The notes under the pieces were generated by a model. That model made no database searches. It was not told the DNA's origin and worked only from the letters and a program-made list of their open reading frames with translations. Both the position numbers and the translations under genes were made by a program. Positions 1 through 8,784 of a DNA stretch of 64,000 bases are shown here, piece by piece; position 1 is the stretch's first letter; each line of letters begins with the position of its first letter. Source of the DNA: Pseudoalteromonas neustonica (lineage in GTDB: Bacteria > Pseudomonadota > Gammaproteobacteria > Enterobacterales > Alteromonadaceae); the NCBI RefSeq assembly GCF_001653135.1, contig NZ_BDDS01000016.1, forward strand, positions 1 to 64,000, written 5' to 3'.

Positions 1-90
1 TTTATATGTTCAAGATTATATCAATCACGTAAAGGTGTAGAGTGTGCTTTATGTAATGATATTCCAGACAAAAGTGATAAAAACACCTAA
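1..90 (+). CDS. 3' end of an integron cassette ORF (partial)
   Basis: An open frame enters from the left edge and stops at TAA 88-90, giving 29 visible residues with two cysteines three residues apart (ECALC) and a charged tail. The stop codon lies inside the first core box of the attC site at 85-175, which is the usual arrangement for integron gene cassettes. That placement is the main argument that this is a genuine reading frame. The family cannot be recognised from this fragment. Confidence 0.5.
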   Translation, partial: FICSRLYQSRKGVECALCNDIPDKSDKNT

Positions 91-175
91 CAAGCGCCTT
101 AGCTCCGACAATGTTAAGTTGTCATGGCTTTGGCAAACAACGCAAAAAGCCATGCCAACACATTGCGTGTTAGGC
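85..175. other. attC recombination site (integron cassette, VCR-like)
   Basis: The 91-bp site starts with acctaac (85-91), fitting RYYYAAC, and ends with gttaggc (169-175), fitting GTTRRRY. Between them lies an imperfect palindrome whose centre pairs catggctt with aagccatg exactly. Outside that, caatgt...gttgt pairs with caacacattg with a small bulge. The outer boxes, taacaagcgcc and ttaggcgggcgtt, resemble the ends of Vibrio cholerae repeats. The upstream stop codon overlaps the first box. This marks the end of an integron array that continues to the left. Confidence 0.85.
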
Positions 176-184
176 GGGCGTTGT

Positions 185-326
185 GGCTGTAGAATTACTC
201 TTTTTTAAGAAAAACAGCCTGTTTTATGGGTTCCAAATGCATTACCTAATGCTTTAAAAACGCTTAGAGTTAATCACAGGAGCTCGTTTTTTAATTGAAT
301 TTGGCTGTTAGAGTTATTCTACAGCC
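185..326. repeat. MITE-like element, copy 1 of 2
   Basis: A 142-bp noncoding unit bounded by imperfect 16-bp inverted repeats, starting ggctgtagaattactc and ending gagttattctacagcc. It lies directly after the attC 3' end. The same unit follows at 334-475, with 7 bp (tcgttgt) between copies and similar bases (gcgttgt) before copy 1. The period is 149 bp. It has no coding capacity and looks like a nonautonomous transposable element or an integron-associated repeat. Confidence 0.75.
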
Positions 327-333
327 TCGTTGT

Positions 334-475
334 GGCTGTAGAATTACTCTTTTTTAAGAAAAACAGCCAGTTTTGTGGGTCCTAAATGCATTGCCTAGTG
401 CTTTAAAAACGCTTAGAGTTAATTGTAGGAGCTCGTTTTTTAATTGAATTTGGCTGTTAGAGTTATTTTACAGCC
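334..475. repeat. MITE-like element, copy 2 of 2
   Basis: Second 142-bp copy of the element at 185-326, differing at scattered positions (for example attgtagg for atcacagg, and ttatttta for ttattcta near the right end). The divergence suggests the duplication is not very recent. Its right end forms the left member of the 22-bp inverted repeat that reappears at 6961-6982. Confidence 0.75.
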
Positions 476-481
476 TCGTTA
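460..481. repeat. 22-bp inverted repeat, left member
   Basis: These 22 bases are the exact reverse complement of 6961-6982. The left member is the terminal part of the MITE-like copy at 334-475 plus six flanking bases. The two members bracket the LysR and oxygenase cluster, the IS4 remnant and the broken antitoxin gene, about 6.5 kb. Confidence 0.85.
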
Positions 482-616
482 CTAAACTTTACAAGAATCT
501 GCTCCATATCAACTTGTAGTGCAGTAATCTGTGTACTCCAATGATTATTTATACTTTTGCAGGCTCCAATTATTTATTACATGGAATGACCTGCGGACTT
601 ATTATGTCTAAGCTAT

Positions 617-1426
617 TTAACGCGCCAATGGCTTTATTTTTTCGACAATCTCCAGAGCTAGTTCTTCTGATGATGCAGATAATAAAGTTTCGCTGAATAT
701 TAGGTTATTAGTACAACCGTGTAAATTCATTACCACTGAACCAGACTCTCTTAGACAAATGATTAGTGCTGCACTATCCCAAGGCTTCATTATAGTATCT
801 ATCGCCGCATCAACTTGACCTAGAATTACTTGTACATGCTGTATGCAATCACCTGTAAATTTGAATAACTTTGCATCCTTAAATATTCTTTGCAATTCCC
901 ATGGGGTAGAGCCATTTTCTAACCAAGTTGAGGTCCCATGTATCCCAGACGCTGAAATAGTTGCATCTTTAATATGATTGACTACAGAGGACTCTGTAGG
1001 TACTTTTTCACTTTTATCATATTCTTCAACAAAGCACCCACCTCCTTCGAATGCATAACAGACCTTGTTAATACCTGGTAGGCTAATACAACCTATAACT
1101 GGTTCTCCATTTTTAATAAGGCTTATAAGCGAACCATAAACGGGTATACCCATTTTATACCAAGCAGTACCATCAATTGGATCGATCAGCCAATAAGTAT
1201 CCTCTGATTCAACCCCTTCAGAGCCAAGTTCTTCACCATAAACTGGCGTGTTGGGATCAATTGATTTTAAATTTAGGCTTATAAACTTTTCAACACTAAT
1301 ATCAACTTCACTTACGTATGAGCTATCATTTTTAAGAGAGAATTTAGCATTTTTTTTAGATGCTTCAATCATATTAGATGCATCTTTTGCTATTTTAAGA
1401 ACTTTAAACATTAGGTCTTCATACAT
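617..1426 (-). CDS. Inositol monophosphatase family phosphatase
   Basis: The 269-residue protein has the Mg-dependent sugar-phosphatase signature: GEE near residue 70, DPIDGT near residue 86 (metal ligands and catalytic loop) and PWDSAA near residue 218. Length fits the IMPase/HisN/CysQ superfamily. The substrate is not readable from sequence; inositol-1-phosphate, histidinol-phosphate and 3'-phosphoadenosine enzymes share these motifs. The ATG at 1426 follows an AAAGG ribosome site, and the start overlaps the end of the transporter gene by 8 bp, so it is the last gene of the five-gene unit. In this setting I infer it dephosphorylates a pathway intermediate or product. The family is firm; the role is not. 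Confidence 0.85.
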   Translation of the reverse strand: MYEDLMFKVLKIAKDASNMIEASKKNAKFSLKNDSSYVSEVDISVEKFISLNLKSIDPNTPVYGEELGSEGVESEDTYWLIDPIDGTAWYKMGIPVYGSLISLIKNGEPVIGCISLPGINKVCYAFEGGGCFVEEYDKSEKVPTESSVVNHIKDATISASGIHGTSTWLENGSTPWELQRIFKDAKLFKFTGDCIQHVQVILGQVDAAIDTIMKPWDSAALIICLRESGSVVMNLHGCTNNLIFSETLLSASSEELALEIVEKIKPLAR

Positions 1427-2264
1427 GATTTTTAGCCTTTGTGCTGAATAAATATAAATTATATGAAATTAATACAAATATTAATGCTGAGTACGATATA
1501 AATGTATGTCCTTCGATGCTTTGATTATATAAAACTATACCTATTGATATTCCAAGAACAGGTGAGAGTAATTGGTATATTGAAAGTATGTCAAAGCTAA
1601 CCACCTTAGTTGAACTTACAAACAATAATAGAGGAAGCACAGTAAGTATCCCTAGAATTGACAAGTATAAAATTTCAATTAACTCCCAATCTGAAATAAG
1701 CGCAAAATTAACAAATGGAAGTATAATTATTCCGATAGGAAGCATTAAGCTAGTTTCATAGAATAATGCTTTTACAGGCTCTAAGTTATACTTAGAGTGC
1801 CAAAGTATGTAGGCCGCAAATGGTGCTGCTATAGCAAACCCTATAATCGGGAAAACGCCTTTGAGATAGCACTCGAATGCAACAATCGCCAAGCATAATA
1901 ATATACAAATAATTGAACTTCTATGAGCAACGCTACTCAACATATGCCCAACAGTAAGGAGAAGTACTGGTAATATTAAGTATGCAAAACTTGCTTCGAT
2001 AACATAGCCAGCTTTAACTGCAACCGCATACCCTCCCCAATTAATTGTCAATAAACACGCCGGTACAATACTGAGTTTTAGCTCTAAAAACGAAAATACA
2101 TTTCTTTTGCTTATTAATAAGAATAATAAGACGACTAGAAAGGTAGAAATCATCTGAACAGACAGTAAAATTAAGGGGGGGTACTTGCCAATAAAATAAA
2201 AGTATATCGGCAAAGACCCCCAAATCACGTTAGCAATAATTGCTTTCAAGTGACCTTTGAACAT
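1419..2264 (-). CDS. EamA/DMT-family membrane transporter
   Basis: A highly hydrophobic protein of about 281 residues with roughly ten membrane segments and the ANVIWGSLPIYFY opening motif typical of EamA (RarD-like) transporters. These export amino acids and other small metabolites. I prefer the ATG at 2264 over an upstream in-frame GTG at 2276, because the ATG sits in a TGATG junction with the NUDIX gene stop, a usual sign of translational coupling. It is embedded in a biosynthetic-looking cluster, so the simplest inference is export of the product or self-protection. The substrate is unknown. Confidence 0.85.
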   Translation of the reverse strand: MFKGHLKAIIANVIWGSLPIYFYFIGKYPPLILLSVQMISTFLVVLLFLLISKRNVFSFLELKLSIVPACLLTINWGGYAVAVKAGYVIEASFAYLILPVLLLTVGHMLSSVAHRSSIICILLCLAIVAFECYLKGVFPIIGFAIAAPFAAYILWHSKYNLEPVKALFYETSLMLPIGIIILPFVNFALISDWELIEILYLSILGILTVLPLLLFVSSTKVVSFDILSIYQLLSPVLGISIGIVLYNQSIEGHTFISYSALIFVLISYNLYLFSTKAKNHV

Positions 2265-2830
2265 CAGTAGGCGCACTCAATGCAATAAGTTTTATCTACC
2301 ATTCTGTGTATAGCTTCGTCATCAGTTAAAGCTTTGACTTCCGTTAAGGGAACCCACTTTAAATTTTTTGATTCTTGACTGATTTTTACTTTGGCATCTT
2401 CAGGAGCTACGATATAGCAAGTCACATCAAAGTGTGGATGACTTTTAATACCTTTGTATTCTGGAATTTCATGTATATCTAAATCAATTATGAAAGAACC
2501 ATCCAGTGTCAAACCAACGATACCGCTTTCCTCAATAGCTTCACGCAAACAAGCATTTAAAAAACTACTATCTTCTTCTTCTATATGGCCCCCTAACTGA
2601 AACCACTTACCTAATTTAGCATGCTCGGTTAGTAAAACAGATTTCCCGTCATGAGATACAATCCAAGCAGATGCTGTAAAATGGCCAGCTGTATTAGTTA
2701 GATATATTGGGTTTTCGTTAGCTCTTAAAAAATTAAGCATTTTCTGCTTATACTGAATTTCAACCGAACCTTCAGAGGAATAATTTGAAAGTATTTCTTC
2801 AAGGTCATTTTTAACATTTAATGAGTTCAT
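2264..2830 (-). CDS. NUDIX hydrolase
   Basis: The 188-residue protein contains a complete NUDIX box, GHIEEEDSSFLNACLREA followed by IEESGI (about residues 78-101), preceded by KWFQLGG. NUDIX enzymes hydrolyse nucleoside diphosphates linked to another moiety, using the REXXEE metal site seen here. The roughly 50 residues before the domain are helical-looking with no clear signature. The ATG at 2830 is the only sensible start; the gene lies 25 bp after the PLP-enzyme gene and is coupled to the transporter gene at its end. Its substrate is unknown. In the cluster it could act on a nucleotide-linked intermediate or clean up a by-product. Confidence 0.88.
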   Translation of the reverse strand: MNSLNVKNDLEEILSNYSSEGSVEIQYKQKMLNFLRANENPIYLTNTAGHFTASAWIVSHDGKSVLLTEHAKLGKWFQLGGHIEEEDSSFLNACLREAIEESGIVGLTLDGSFIIDLDIHEIPEYKGIKSHPHFDVTCYIVAPEDAKVKISQESKNLKWVPLTEVKALTDDEAIHRMVDKTYCIECAY

Positions 2831-2855
2831 CGTGTTAATCCAACAAATAATTTAA

Positions 2856-4076
2856 TTAAAGGGTGCTTTTCCAGCTTGATAACGCTGAGTGCAATTTACT
2901 TTCTAATAATTCAAAATCAATTGATTCATGAGCCAAGCAAATGAATGAATTATGCCCCTGCAAAACAAATACACCATTTGTTATGAACTCCTTTTTTAAG
3001 AGTTCTCTTGACGTGTAATTATTTATCATCGAGTCTGAAAATTTAAGGTCAAATAAAGTATTGTCTAATAGTGGGACAGCTTTTAAGTATTCATTTGTCC
3101 CTGAAAGTTGAATAGCTTTGTTAAAAGTATCAACTACCTTTTGGCAAGCGTCTTTAATTCTTACATAGCCGTTCCGCTCTTGCATAATGTTAGCAACTAT
3201 AATCCCTGCACTTGCCGAAAGAGTTTCCTTTGTATGAGTGCCACCAATTCTTGCTTCACGGTATATCTGCAATTGCTCTGGTTGACCCATTAGGATTGAT
3301 AAAGGAAGACCGTTTCCTATCGCTTTCCCTAAGACAATATAGTCAGCTTCAAACTTTGATGTATCAATATAGCCACCAGCGCTCCCTCTACCTGCAGTTT
3401 TTGTTTCGTCTATTATAATTTTAATCCCATATTTTGAAGCAAGTTTAAGGGCCTTACTAAATGTTTCTAAGGGAATAAATGCTAACTGGTAGACATCAAT
3501 AGCAAATGCGGCAGCTTGTGAACCGTGTATACTTAAAAGCGATTCTAAGTAATCCAAGTCCCCATCTAACCAATTAAATACTTGCTCTGAATCATCAATA
3601 CCGCGCATTCCAGTTTTGAACCGTGTTTGTATACGCTTGTCACTACCAGGCCATTCATGCCAACTAGGTGTCTTTGCAAGTTGTGTGTCATGCCATCCCA
3701 AAAAACCACACCGGATTATTTTCTTTCGTCCTGTTTCGATCATAGCGCAACGTATAGCTGCAGTGACCGCCTCTGAACCTGTTTTAAAAATTGAGACAAC
3801 CTTATGTGACTTGTACACACTTTCATATACGCTTGCTAACTGTGTATGTACTTCTGAAAAGCCTGGATAAGAAAGCCCTTTTTTCAACTCTGATGTAATT
3901 TTAGAGATAAATTCAGGGTCTGAATGACCCAATATTACTGGTCCCAAACCTAAAACAAAGTCCGTATATTCTTTGTTATTTTGGTCAAATATAGAACTTT
4001 CTGAACCGTGACTAAATAATATAGGCTCATTTTTAGCATCAAAGTATCTATCACTTCCGACTAAAGGGGATAACAT
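2856..4076 (-). CDS. Class III PLP-dependent aminotransferase / aminomutase-like
   Basis: The 406-residue protein matches the class III aminotransferase fold of glutamate-1-semialdehyde aminomutase. It has FKTGSEAVTAAIRCA (PLP phosphate contact), IIIDETKTAGR (Asp holding the pyridine nitrogen), LGKAIGNGLPLS (probable PLP-binding Lys) and GGTHTKETLSASA. These enzymes move amino groups between carbons or to a keto acid. The ATG at 4076 follows an AAAGGAA ribosome site, and the gene starts 13 bp after the oxygenase gene. It is not hemL itself in context, as no tetrapyrrole genes are nearby. I infer that it transaminates or rearranges a hydroxylated amino acid made by its neighbour. Confidence 0.88.
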   Translation of the reverse strand: MLSPLVGSDRYFDAKNEPILFSHGSESSIFDQNNKEYTDFVLGLGPVILGHSDPEFISKITSELKKGLSYPGFSEVHTQLASVYESVYKSHKVVSIFKTGSEAVTAAIRCAMIETGRKKIIRCGFLGWHDTQLAKTPSWHEWPGSDKRIQTRFKTGMRGIDDSEQVFNWLDGDLDYLESLLSIHGSQAAAFAIDVYQLAFIPLETFSKALKLASKYGIKIIIDETKTAGRGSAGGYIDTSKFEADYIVLGKAIGNGLPLSILMGQPEQLQIYREARIGGTHTKETLSASAGIIVANIMQERNGYVRIKDACQKVVDTFNKAIQLSGTNEYLKAVPLLDNTLFDLKFSDSMINNYTSRELLKKEFITNGVFVLQGHNSFICLAHESIDFELLESKLHSALSSWKSTL

Positions 4077-4089
4077 ATTTAATTTCCTT

Positions 4090-5124
4090 TTATAGAGTAG
4101 CTACATGTTGTAAATGTTCTTTTTTAGGTAGTTTTTTCCAGCCATCATGACTAAACCCATACATTCTTATTAACCAACGATCATTTCCATCGTAAAATGA
4201 GTCATTTTTCAAATCGTCTCTGCCGTGTAATAATGTTCGGTTGTTTAGAATCAGCACTTGCCCAGGCTCAACAACGAGCCTATCTACGTTATTTGCATCA
4301 TCTAGATATTCTTTTAAGCGTTTCAATGCATTTTTAGCTCGTATAGTGTCACCTTTGAGTTTTGAATAGCTGAATCGAATGCTCAGACGGTCTCCGTATT
4401 GGGAAATTACACTAACTCCCTCTAAGTTATGTTCAACATCGAAACTAGATTGGCTAGTTGTACTAAATTCTGGCCGCATTAAATCTCTTACTACAGAAAA
4501 TGGTAAGCTTTTCAAAATATCTTCTAAGTACCAAACTCGTGTCGCACATTTAGCTGGGTTTCTAATGCTAGCTAATCCAAAAACATTTGGAGCTATACAA
4601 TACCCTGCATTGTTCGAGAATATTTCTTCAGGCCATAAACCATTTACAACCTCGGTATGAGGCATCAACTGTTTAGTCGAACGACTTTTATATACTTCAT
4701 TATTTAGGGCTGGCATAACCATATGAGCTAAACGACCTTTCATTTCGCCTTTATAGCTTGCCACTTTGTGACCAGTTGATGAAATTAGCCCCATGAGGAT
4801 TGCTGCAGGAATTTTCCACGACTCATTTTCTGGAGGTGTATCATTTATCGGAGTTAATGGCATAAAAGAAGTATCAAAGCAGTTCTTGAATAAAATCCAA
4901 TCGTAACGCTCATCTTCTTCAAAATTTTCTATTAAAGAAAGGTCTATTTTTTTGTCAATAATTTCATTTCTAATAACTTGTTTAACTAACTCACTAATTA
5001 CATAAGGCTGAGTTTCTTGATCGTATAAACTCAGCTGTTTTTCTAATTTTTGTTGTAACAAGCTGCAAGATTCAAAATCTATCTCAAGCCCTCTACCGTT
5101 AGTATTTTCTTGAATTGGAAACAC
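4090..5124 (-). CDS. Fe(II)/2-oxoglutarate oxygenase, clavaminate-synthase/AsnO-like
   Basis: The 344-residue protein shows the HxE facial-triad variant used by asparagine/arginine beta-hydroxylases (PHTEVV near residue 155), a distal LLHGRDD histidine near residue 302, and DRWLIRMYGFSHDGW, with the arginine expected to bind 2-oxoglutarate. AsnO, VioC and clavaminate synthase share this layout and hydroxylate or cyclise free amino acids. The start is GTG at 5124, justified by a perfect AGGAGG ribosome site 8 bases upstream. It is the first gene of the five-gene unit, downstream of a LysR gene and a palindromic operator candidate. Likely role: hydroxylation of a small amino-acid-like substrate. 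The exact substrate is unknown. Confidence 0.8.
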   Translation of the reverse strand: MFPIQENTNGRGLEIDFESCSLLQQKLEKQLSLYDQETQPYVISELVKQVIRNEIIDKKIDLSLIENFEEDERYDWILFKNCFDTSFMPLTPINDTPPENESWKIPAAILMGLISSTGHKVASYKGEMKGRLAHMVMPALNNEVYKSRSTKQLMPHTEVVNGLWPEEIFSNNAGYCIAPNVFGLASIRNPAKCATRVWYLEDILKSLPFSVVRDLMRPEFSTTSQSSFDVEHNLEGVSVISQYGDRLSIRFSYSKLKGDTIRAKNALKRLKEYLDDANNVDRLVVEPGQVLILNNRTLLHGRDDLKNDSFYDGNDRWLIRMYGFSHDGWKKLPKKEHLQHVATL

Positions 5125-5203
5125 TATTTAACCTCCTTTTAAACCATACTCTCAAAAAATAAAGCAACTAAATTCACTGCAATTTCTGTATGTTACACAG
5201 GTA

Positions 5204-5225
5204 ATTGTGCACAATCTTGCACAAC
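5204..5225. promoter_or_regulatory. Candidate LysR operator upstream of the oxygenase operon
   Basis: The perfect 12-bp palindrome attgtgcacaat (5204-5215) is followed at once by cttgcacaac, repeating the right half-site. It lies about 80 bp upstream of the GTG start of the oxygenase gene and 110 bp after the LysR gene end, in the only sizeable gap of the cluster. LysR regulators bind imperfect palindromes of this type, so this is a candidate activator site. Binding is inferred. Confidence 0.5.
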
Positions 5226-5334
5226 AGATGTTAGGAAAGTGGCGAATGGAGTAAAGTTTAAGCAGGTTGGGTTAATGGATTTAGAAAAGAGTCCTGAGTA
5301 AAAATGTTTGAAAATTATAGGATGCCACCCCTAT

Positions 5335-6252
5335 CTATGGTTTTAATAAAGGGGCTAAATCTACTAATGTATCTAAAAAATTCCTAACCCTAGGTGGTGT
5401 ATTTTCTCTTTTTAGGAATAAAGCTTGTAGCTTAACTTTATGGGTCCAATTAGTTAGACAGGGGATTAATTTACCCTCAGCAATCAAATCAGAGCATGTA
5501 AAATCTAAGAGGGTAGTAACTCCCGAGCCGTCTAGTGCAAATGACATGAGCATTTCATCGCTATCGCATATGTGAGAGGCTCCTATGTCTACCAAAAACA
5601 CATGCCCATTTTCAATAAAGCCCCATTTACTACCAGTTTTACAGTGGCGATAATTTACACACGGTAAATCTCTTAGCTGGTTCGGATGCACAGGATAATC
5701 ATATTTATCCCAAAATGATTTACTAGCTACAACGTAGGTGTCAAAAGACGTTATAGTGCGACAGATGTAGCTGCTATCTTGTAATTCTCCAAGATGAAGT
5801 GCTACATCAACTTTCTCATTTACTAGGTCACAAACATTATTATCTACTAATATTTTTAAAATAACTCCTGGATACTTTTCTTTAAACTTTCTGAGTAGAG
5901 TATGAAAGTTTTTATTATCAAGTACAGTGGGAATTTTAATGCATAGACCACCAGCATCATTGTTTGAAAAATTAGATAGGAGTTCATTACTTGACTGAAG
6001 TAAATAGTTTAATTCCCGACATTTATCTAATAATTTCTCCCCTTCTTCGCTAAGTGAAAAACTTCTGGTTGTCCTATTAATTAATCTTATCGAATAGATT
6101 GATTCAAGCTCATAGATGTGATTAGTTAAAGTACTCCGTGATTGTCGTAAAATACGGGATGCTTTACTAAAGCTACCAAGGTTTGCGACGTGGTAAAATG
6201 ATTGCATTAAGAGGCTAAGTTTTGGGTTCATTTCAGAATTATTTACGCACAT
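5335..6252 (-). CDS. LysR-family transcriptional regulator
   Basis: The 305-residue protein has an N-terminal winged helix (GSFSKASRILRQSRSTLTNH, then IYELE and LINRTTRSFSLSEEG) followed by a periplasmic-binding-protein-like effector domain. Length is typical for LysR. Two starts are possible, ATG at 6252 or the eighth codon ATG at 6231; neither has a strong ribosome site. It reads in the same direction as the oxygenase cluster, 210 bp upstream, instead of the more usual divergent arrangement. Control of the adjacent five genes, with a pathway compound as effector, is inferred from position only. Confidence 0.88.
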   Translation of the reverse strand: MCVNNSEMNPKLSLLMQSFYHVANLGSFSKASRILRQSRSTLTNHIYELESIYSIRLINRTTRSFSLSEEGEKLLDKCRELNYLLQSSNELLSNFSNNDAGGLCIKIPTVLDNKNFHTLLRKFKEKYPGVILKILVDNNVCDLVNEKVDVALHLGELQDSSYICRTITSFDTYVVASKSFWDKYDYPVHPNQLRDLPCVNYRHCKTGSKWGFIENGHVFLVDIGASHICDSDEMLMSFALDGSGVTTLLDFTCSDLIAEGKLIPCLTNWTHKVKLQALFLKRENTPPRVRNFLDTLVDLAPLLKP

Positions 6253-6339
6253 GTTATTATTATCTTTTATGAAAATGTTCGTAACTTAACATAGAATATA
6301 AGGTAAGCGTATAGCTAACGACACCTCATAGCTTAGTTC

Positions 6340-6697
6340 TTAAGGAACATTGATCGCGTAACTTCCTATTTTAAAACGGCAAATTTCACTCTCTTTTTCA
6401 ATGGATTGACGCTTACAATTTTCCGCTAGTAGCTTTAGTACACGGTGTATCTTGTGGCTGCACCGTGTTTGCTCCATGCATTCTAGAATATCATCCAACC
6501 AAAGATAACTGCACTTGCTCGCTCTAAATGTTGAGATCGCACACTTAAACATAGTTGCCGCACTATGGCAGATAAAACGCTTGATAAGTGTTTGCAGTAT
6601 GCTCAGCCAAACCAATGATTCGGCAATGTGTGGATCTCGTGTGATAAACCCTTTAAGGTTATTCCATGACTTTAGCTCTTTGAAATGGAACTTAGGA
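6340..6697 (-). pseudogene. IS4-family transposase remnant (C-terminal part)
   Basis: The minus-strand frame reads FKELKSWNNLKGFITRD, then IAESLVWLSILQTLIKRFI and STFRASKCSYLWLDDIL before a stop at 6340. This resembles the C-terminal part of IS4-type DDE transposases, where FFKELKS...L.GF.T....AEGLIW follows the catalytic Glu. The N-terminal two thirds and the catalytic Glu region are absent, so it cannot be active. The open frame continues up to the truncated antitoxin gene at 6709, so the insertion or a later deletion probably cut that gene. Family assignment is from motif memory only. Confidence 0.6.
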
Positions 6698-6708
6698 TGA
6701 CACCCATC

Positions 6709-6867
6709 TTAACCCGAATGCACGGTTTCCATTAAGCTGTTGTAATGATCCATTGACATAACGACAGCATCTCTGCGGGTAATGATTGCATAGTCTGCAT
6801 CATTCACTACATGATCGAGTACAGATTTAAGCCCATTTCTTGCTTCAGTAAAAGACACTATTCTCAT
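6709..6867 (-). pseudogene. Truncated YefM/Phd-type antitoxin
   Basis: A 52-residue frame starting MRIVSFTEARNGLKSVLDHV and continuing through AIITRRDAVVMSMDHYNSLMETVH matches the DNA-binding N-terminal half of YefM antitoxins, which normally run to about 80 residues. Right after the ETVH position it ends in SG and stop, where the IS4 remnant begins. The C-terminal toxin-binding tail is therefore lost and no YoeB-like toxin gene follows. The ATG at 6867 has an AAAGTGAG ribosome site. The DNA-binding domain could still fold and bind the palindrome upstream. Confidence 0.8.
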
Positions 6868-6882
6868 AATTAACTCACTTTA

Positions 6883-6894
6883 AGTTGTACAACT
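6883..6894. promoter_or_regulatory. YefM-type operator palindrome
   Basis: The perfect 12-bp palindrome agttgtacaact lies 16 bp upstream of the truncated antitoxin ATG. Its core TGTACA is the known recognition core of YefM-YoeB operators, which supports the antitoxin call. Autoregulation by the truncated protein is inferred. Confidence 0.65.
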
Positions 6895-6960
6895 AATAAG
6901 ACAAGTTTAATTAAAAACTATAACCTGTCCAAGATTGAGTACACGTTATACTTAAGCAAC

Positions 6961-6982
6961 TAACGAGGCTGTAAAATAACTC
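6961..6982. repeat. 22-bp inverted repeat, right member
   Basis: Exact reverse complement of 460-481. It contains one terminal-repeat sequence of the MITE-like element (ggctgtaaaataactc, 6967-6982) pointing right. No matching partner end was found between here and gltD, so it looks like a solitary end left by deletion or one-ended rearrangement. Confidence 0.8.
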
Positions 6983-7307
6983 ATTTTTAATTTATTTTTA
7001 TTGATAGTTCAACAATAGCTGAGTTCCTATTTTTGGTTCAATCGGTTACTTTGATTTTACGTAAAATATAAAAAGAGGGTTTGGTGTTGTTTTAATGGAC
7101 GTTTTAGAAGGTATTATAGTGGTTTAGTGGCTGATTTAAGACATCGATAATGTAAAAAACTGGTGTTAACTGGTTGGTTTTTTTCGTTGGGTTTCGTGGT
7201 ACTCAAGCCAACCTACGTTACTTAGTTTAACACCGAGCAAGCTTATGCCTTACAACTTACAACTTACAACTTACAACTTACAACTTACCCGCTATTATCC
7301 AATGCAT
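6983..7307. other. Noncoding stretch with 7-bp tandem repeat
   Basis: No gene was found here. Notable content is a short region with complementary gttgg and ccaac motifs at 7186-7212, reminiscent of dispersed extragenic palindromes, and a perfect 7-bp tandem repeat of cttacaa (five full copies plus a partial one) at 7249-7288, which is a plausible slippage tract. Confidence 0.6.
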
Positions 7308-7337
7308 AAAAAAAGCAAGCCAGTAGGCTTGCTTTTT
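7308..7337 (-). terminator. Rho-independent terminator after gltD
   Basis: On the minus strand the stem AAGCAAGCC-TACT-GGCTTGCTT is followed by a run of T. It lies about 20 bp beyond the gltD stop codon and is well placed to end gltBD transcription. Confidence 0.85.
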
Positions 7338-7359
7338 ACATTCTTAAACTTTCAAAGCG

Positions 7360-8784
<1,425 letters not shown>

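Noticed and set aside
2264..2276. GTG start for the EamA transporter
   Set aside because: The ATG in a TGATG junction with the NUDIX stop is the better start. The GTG adds only four residues.
2856..4076. Calling the class III PLP enzyme hemL
   Set aside because: It has the fold signature but lies in an unrelated cluster with no tetrapyrrole genes, so a specific symbol is not justified.
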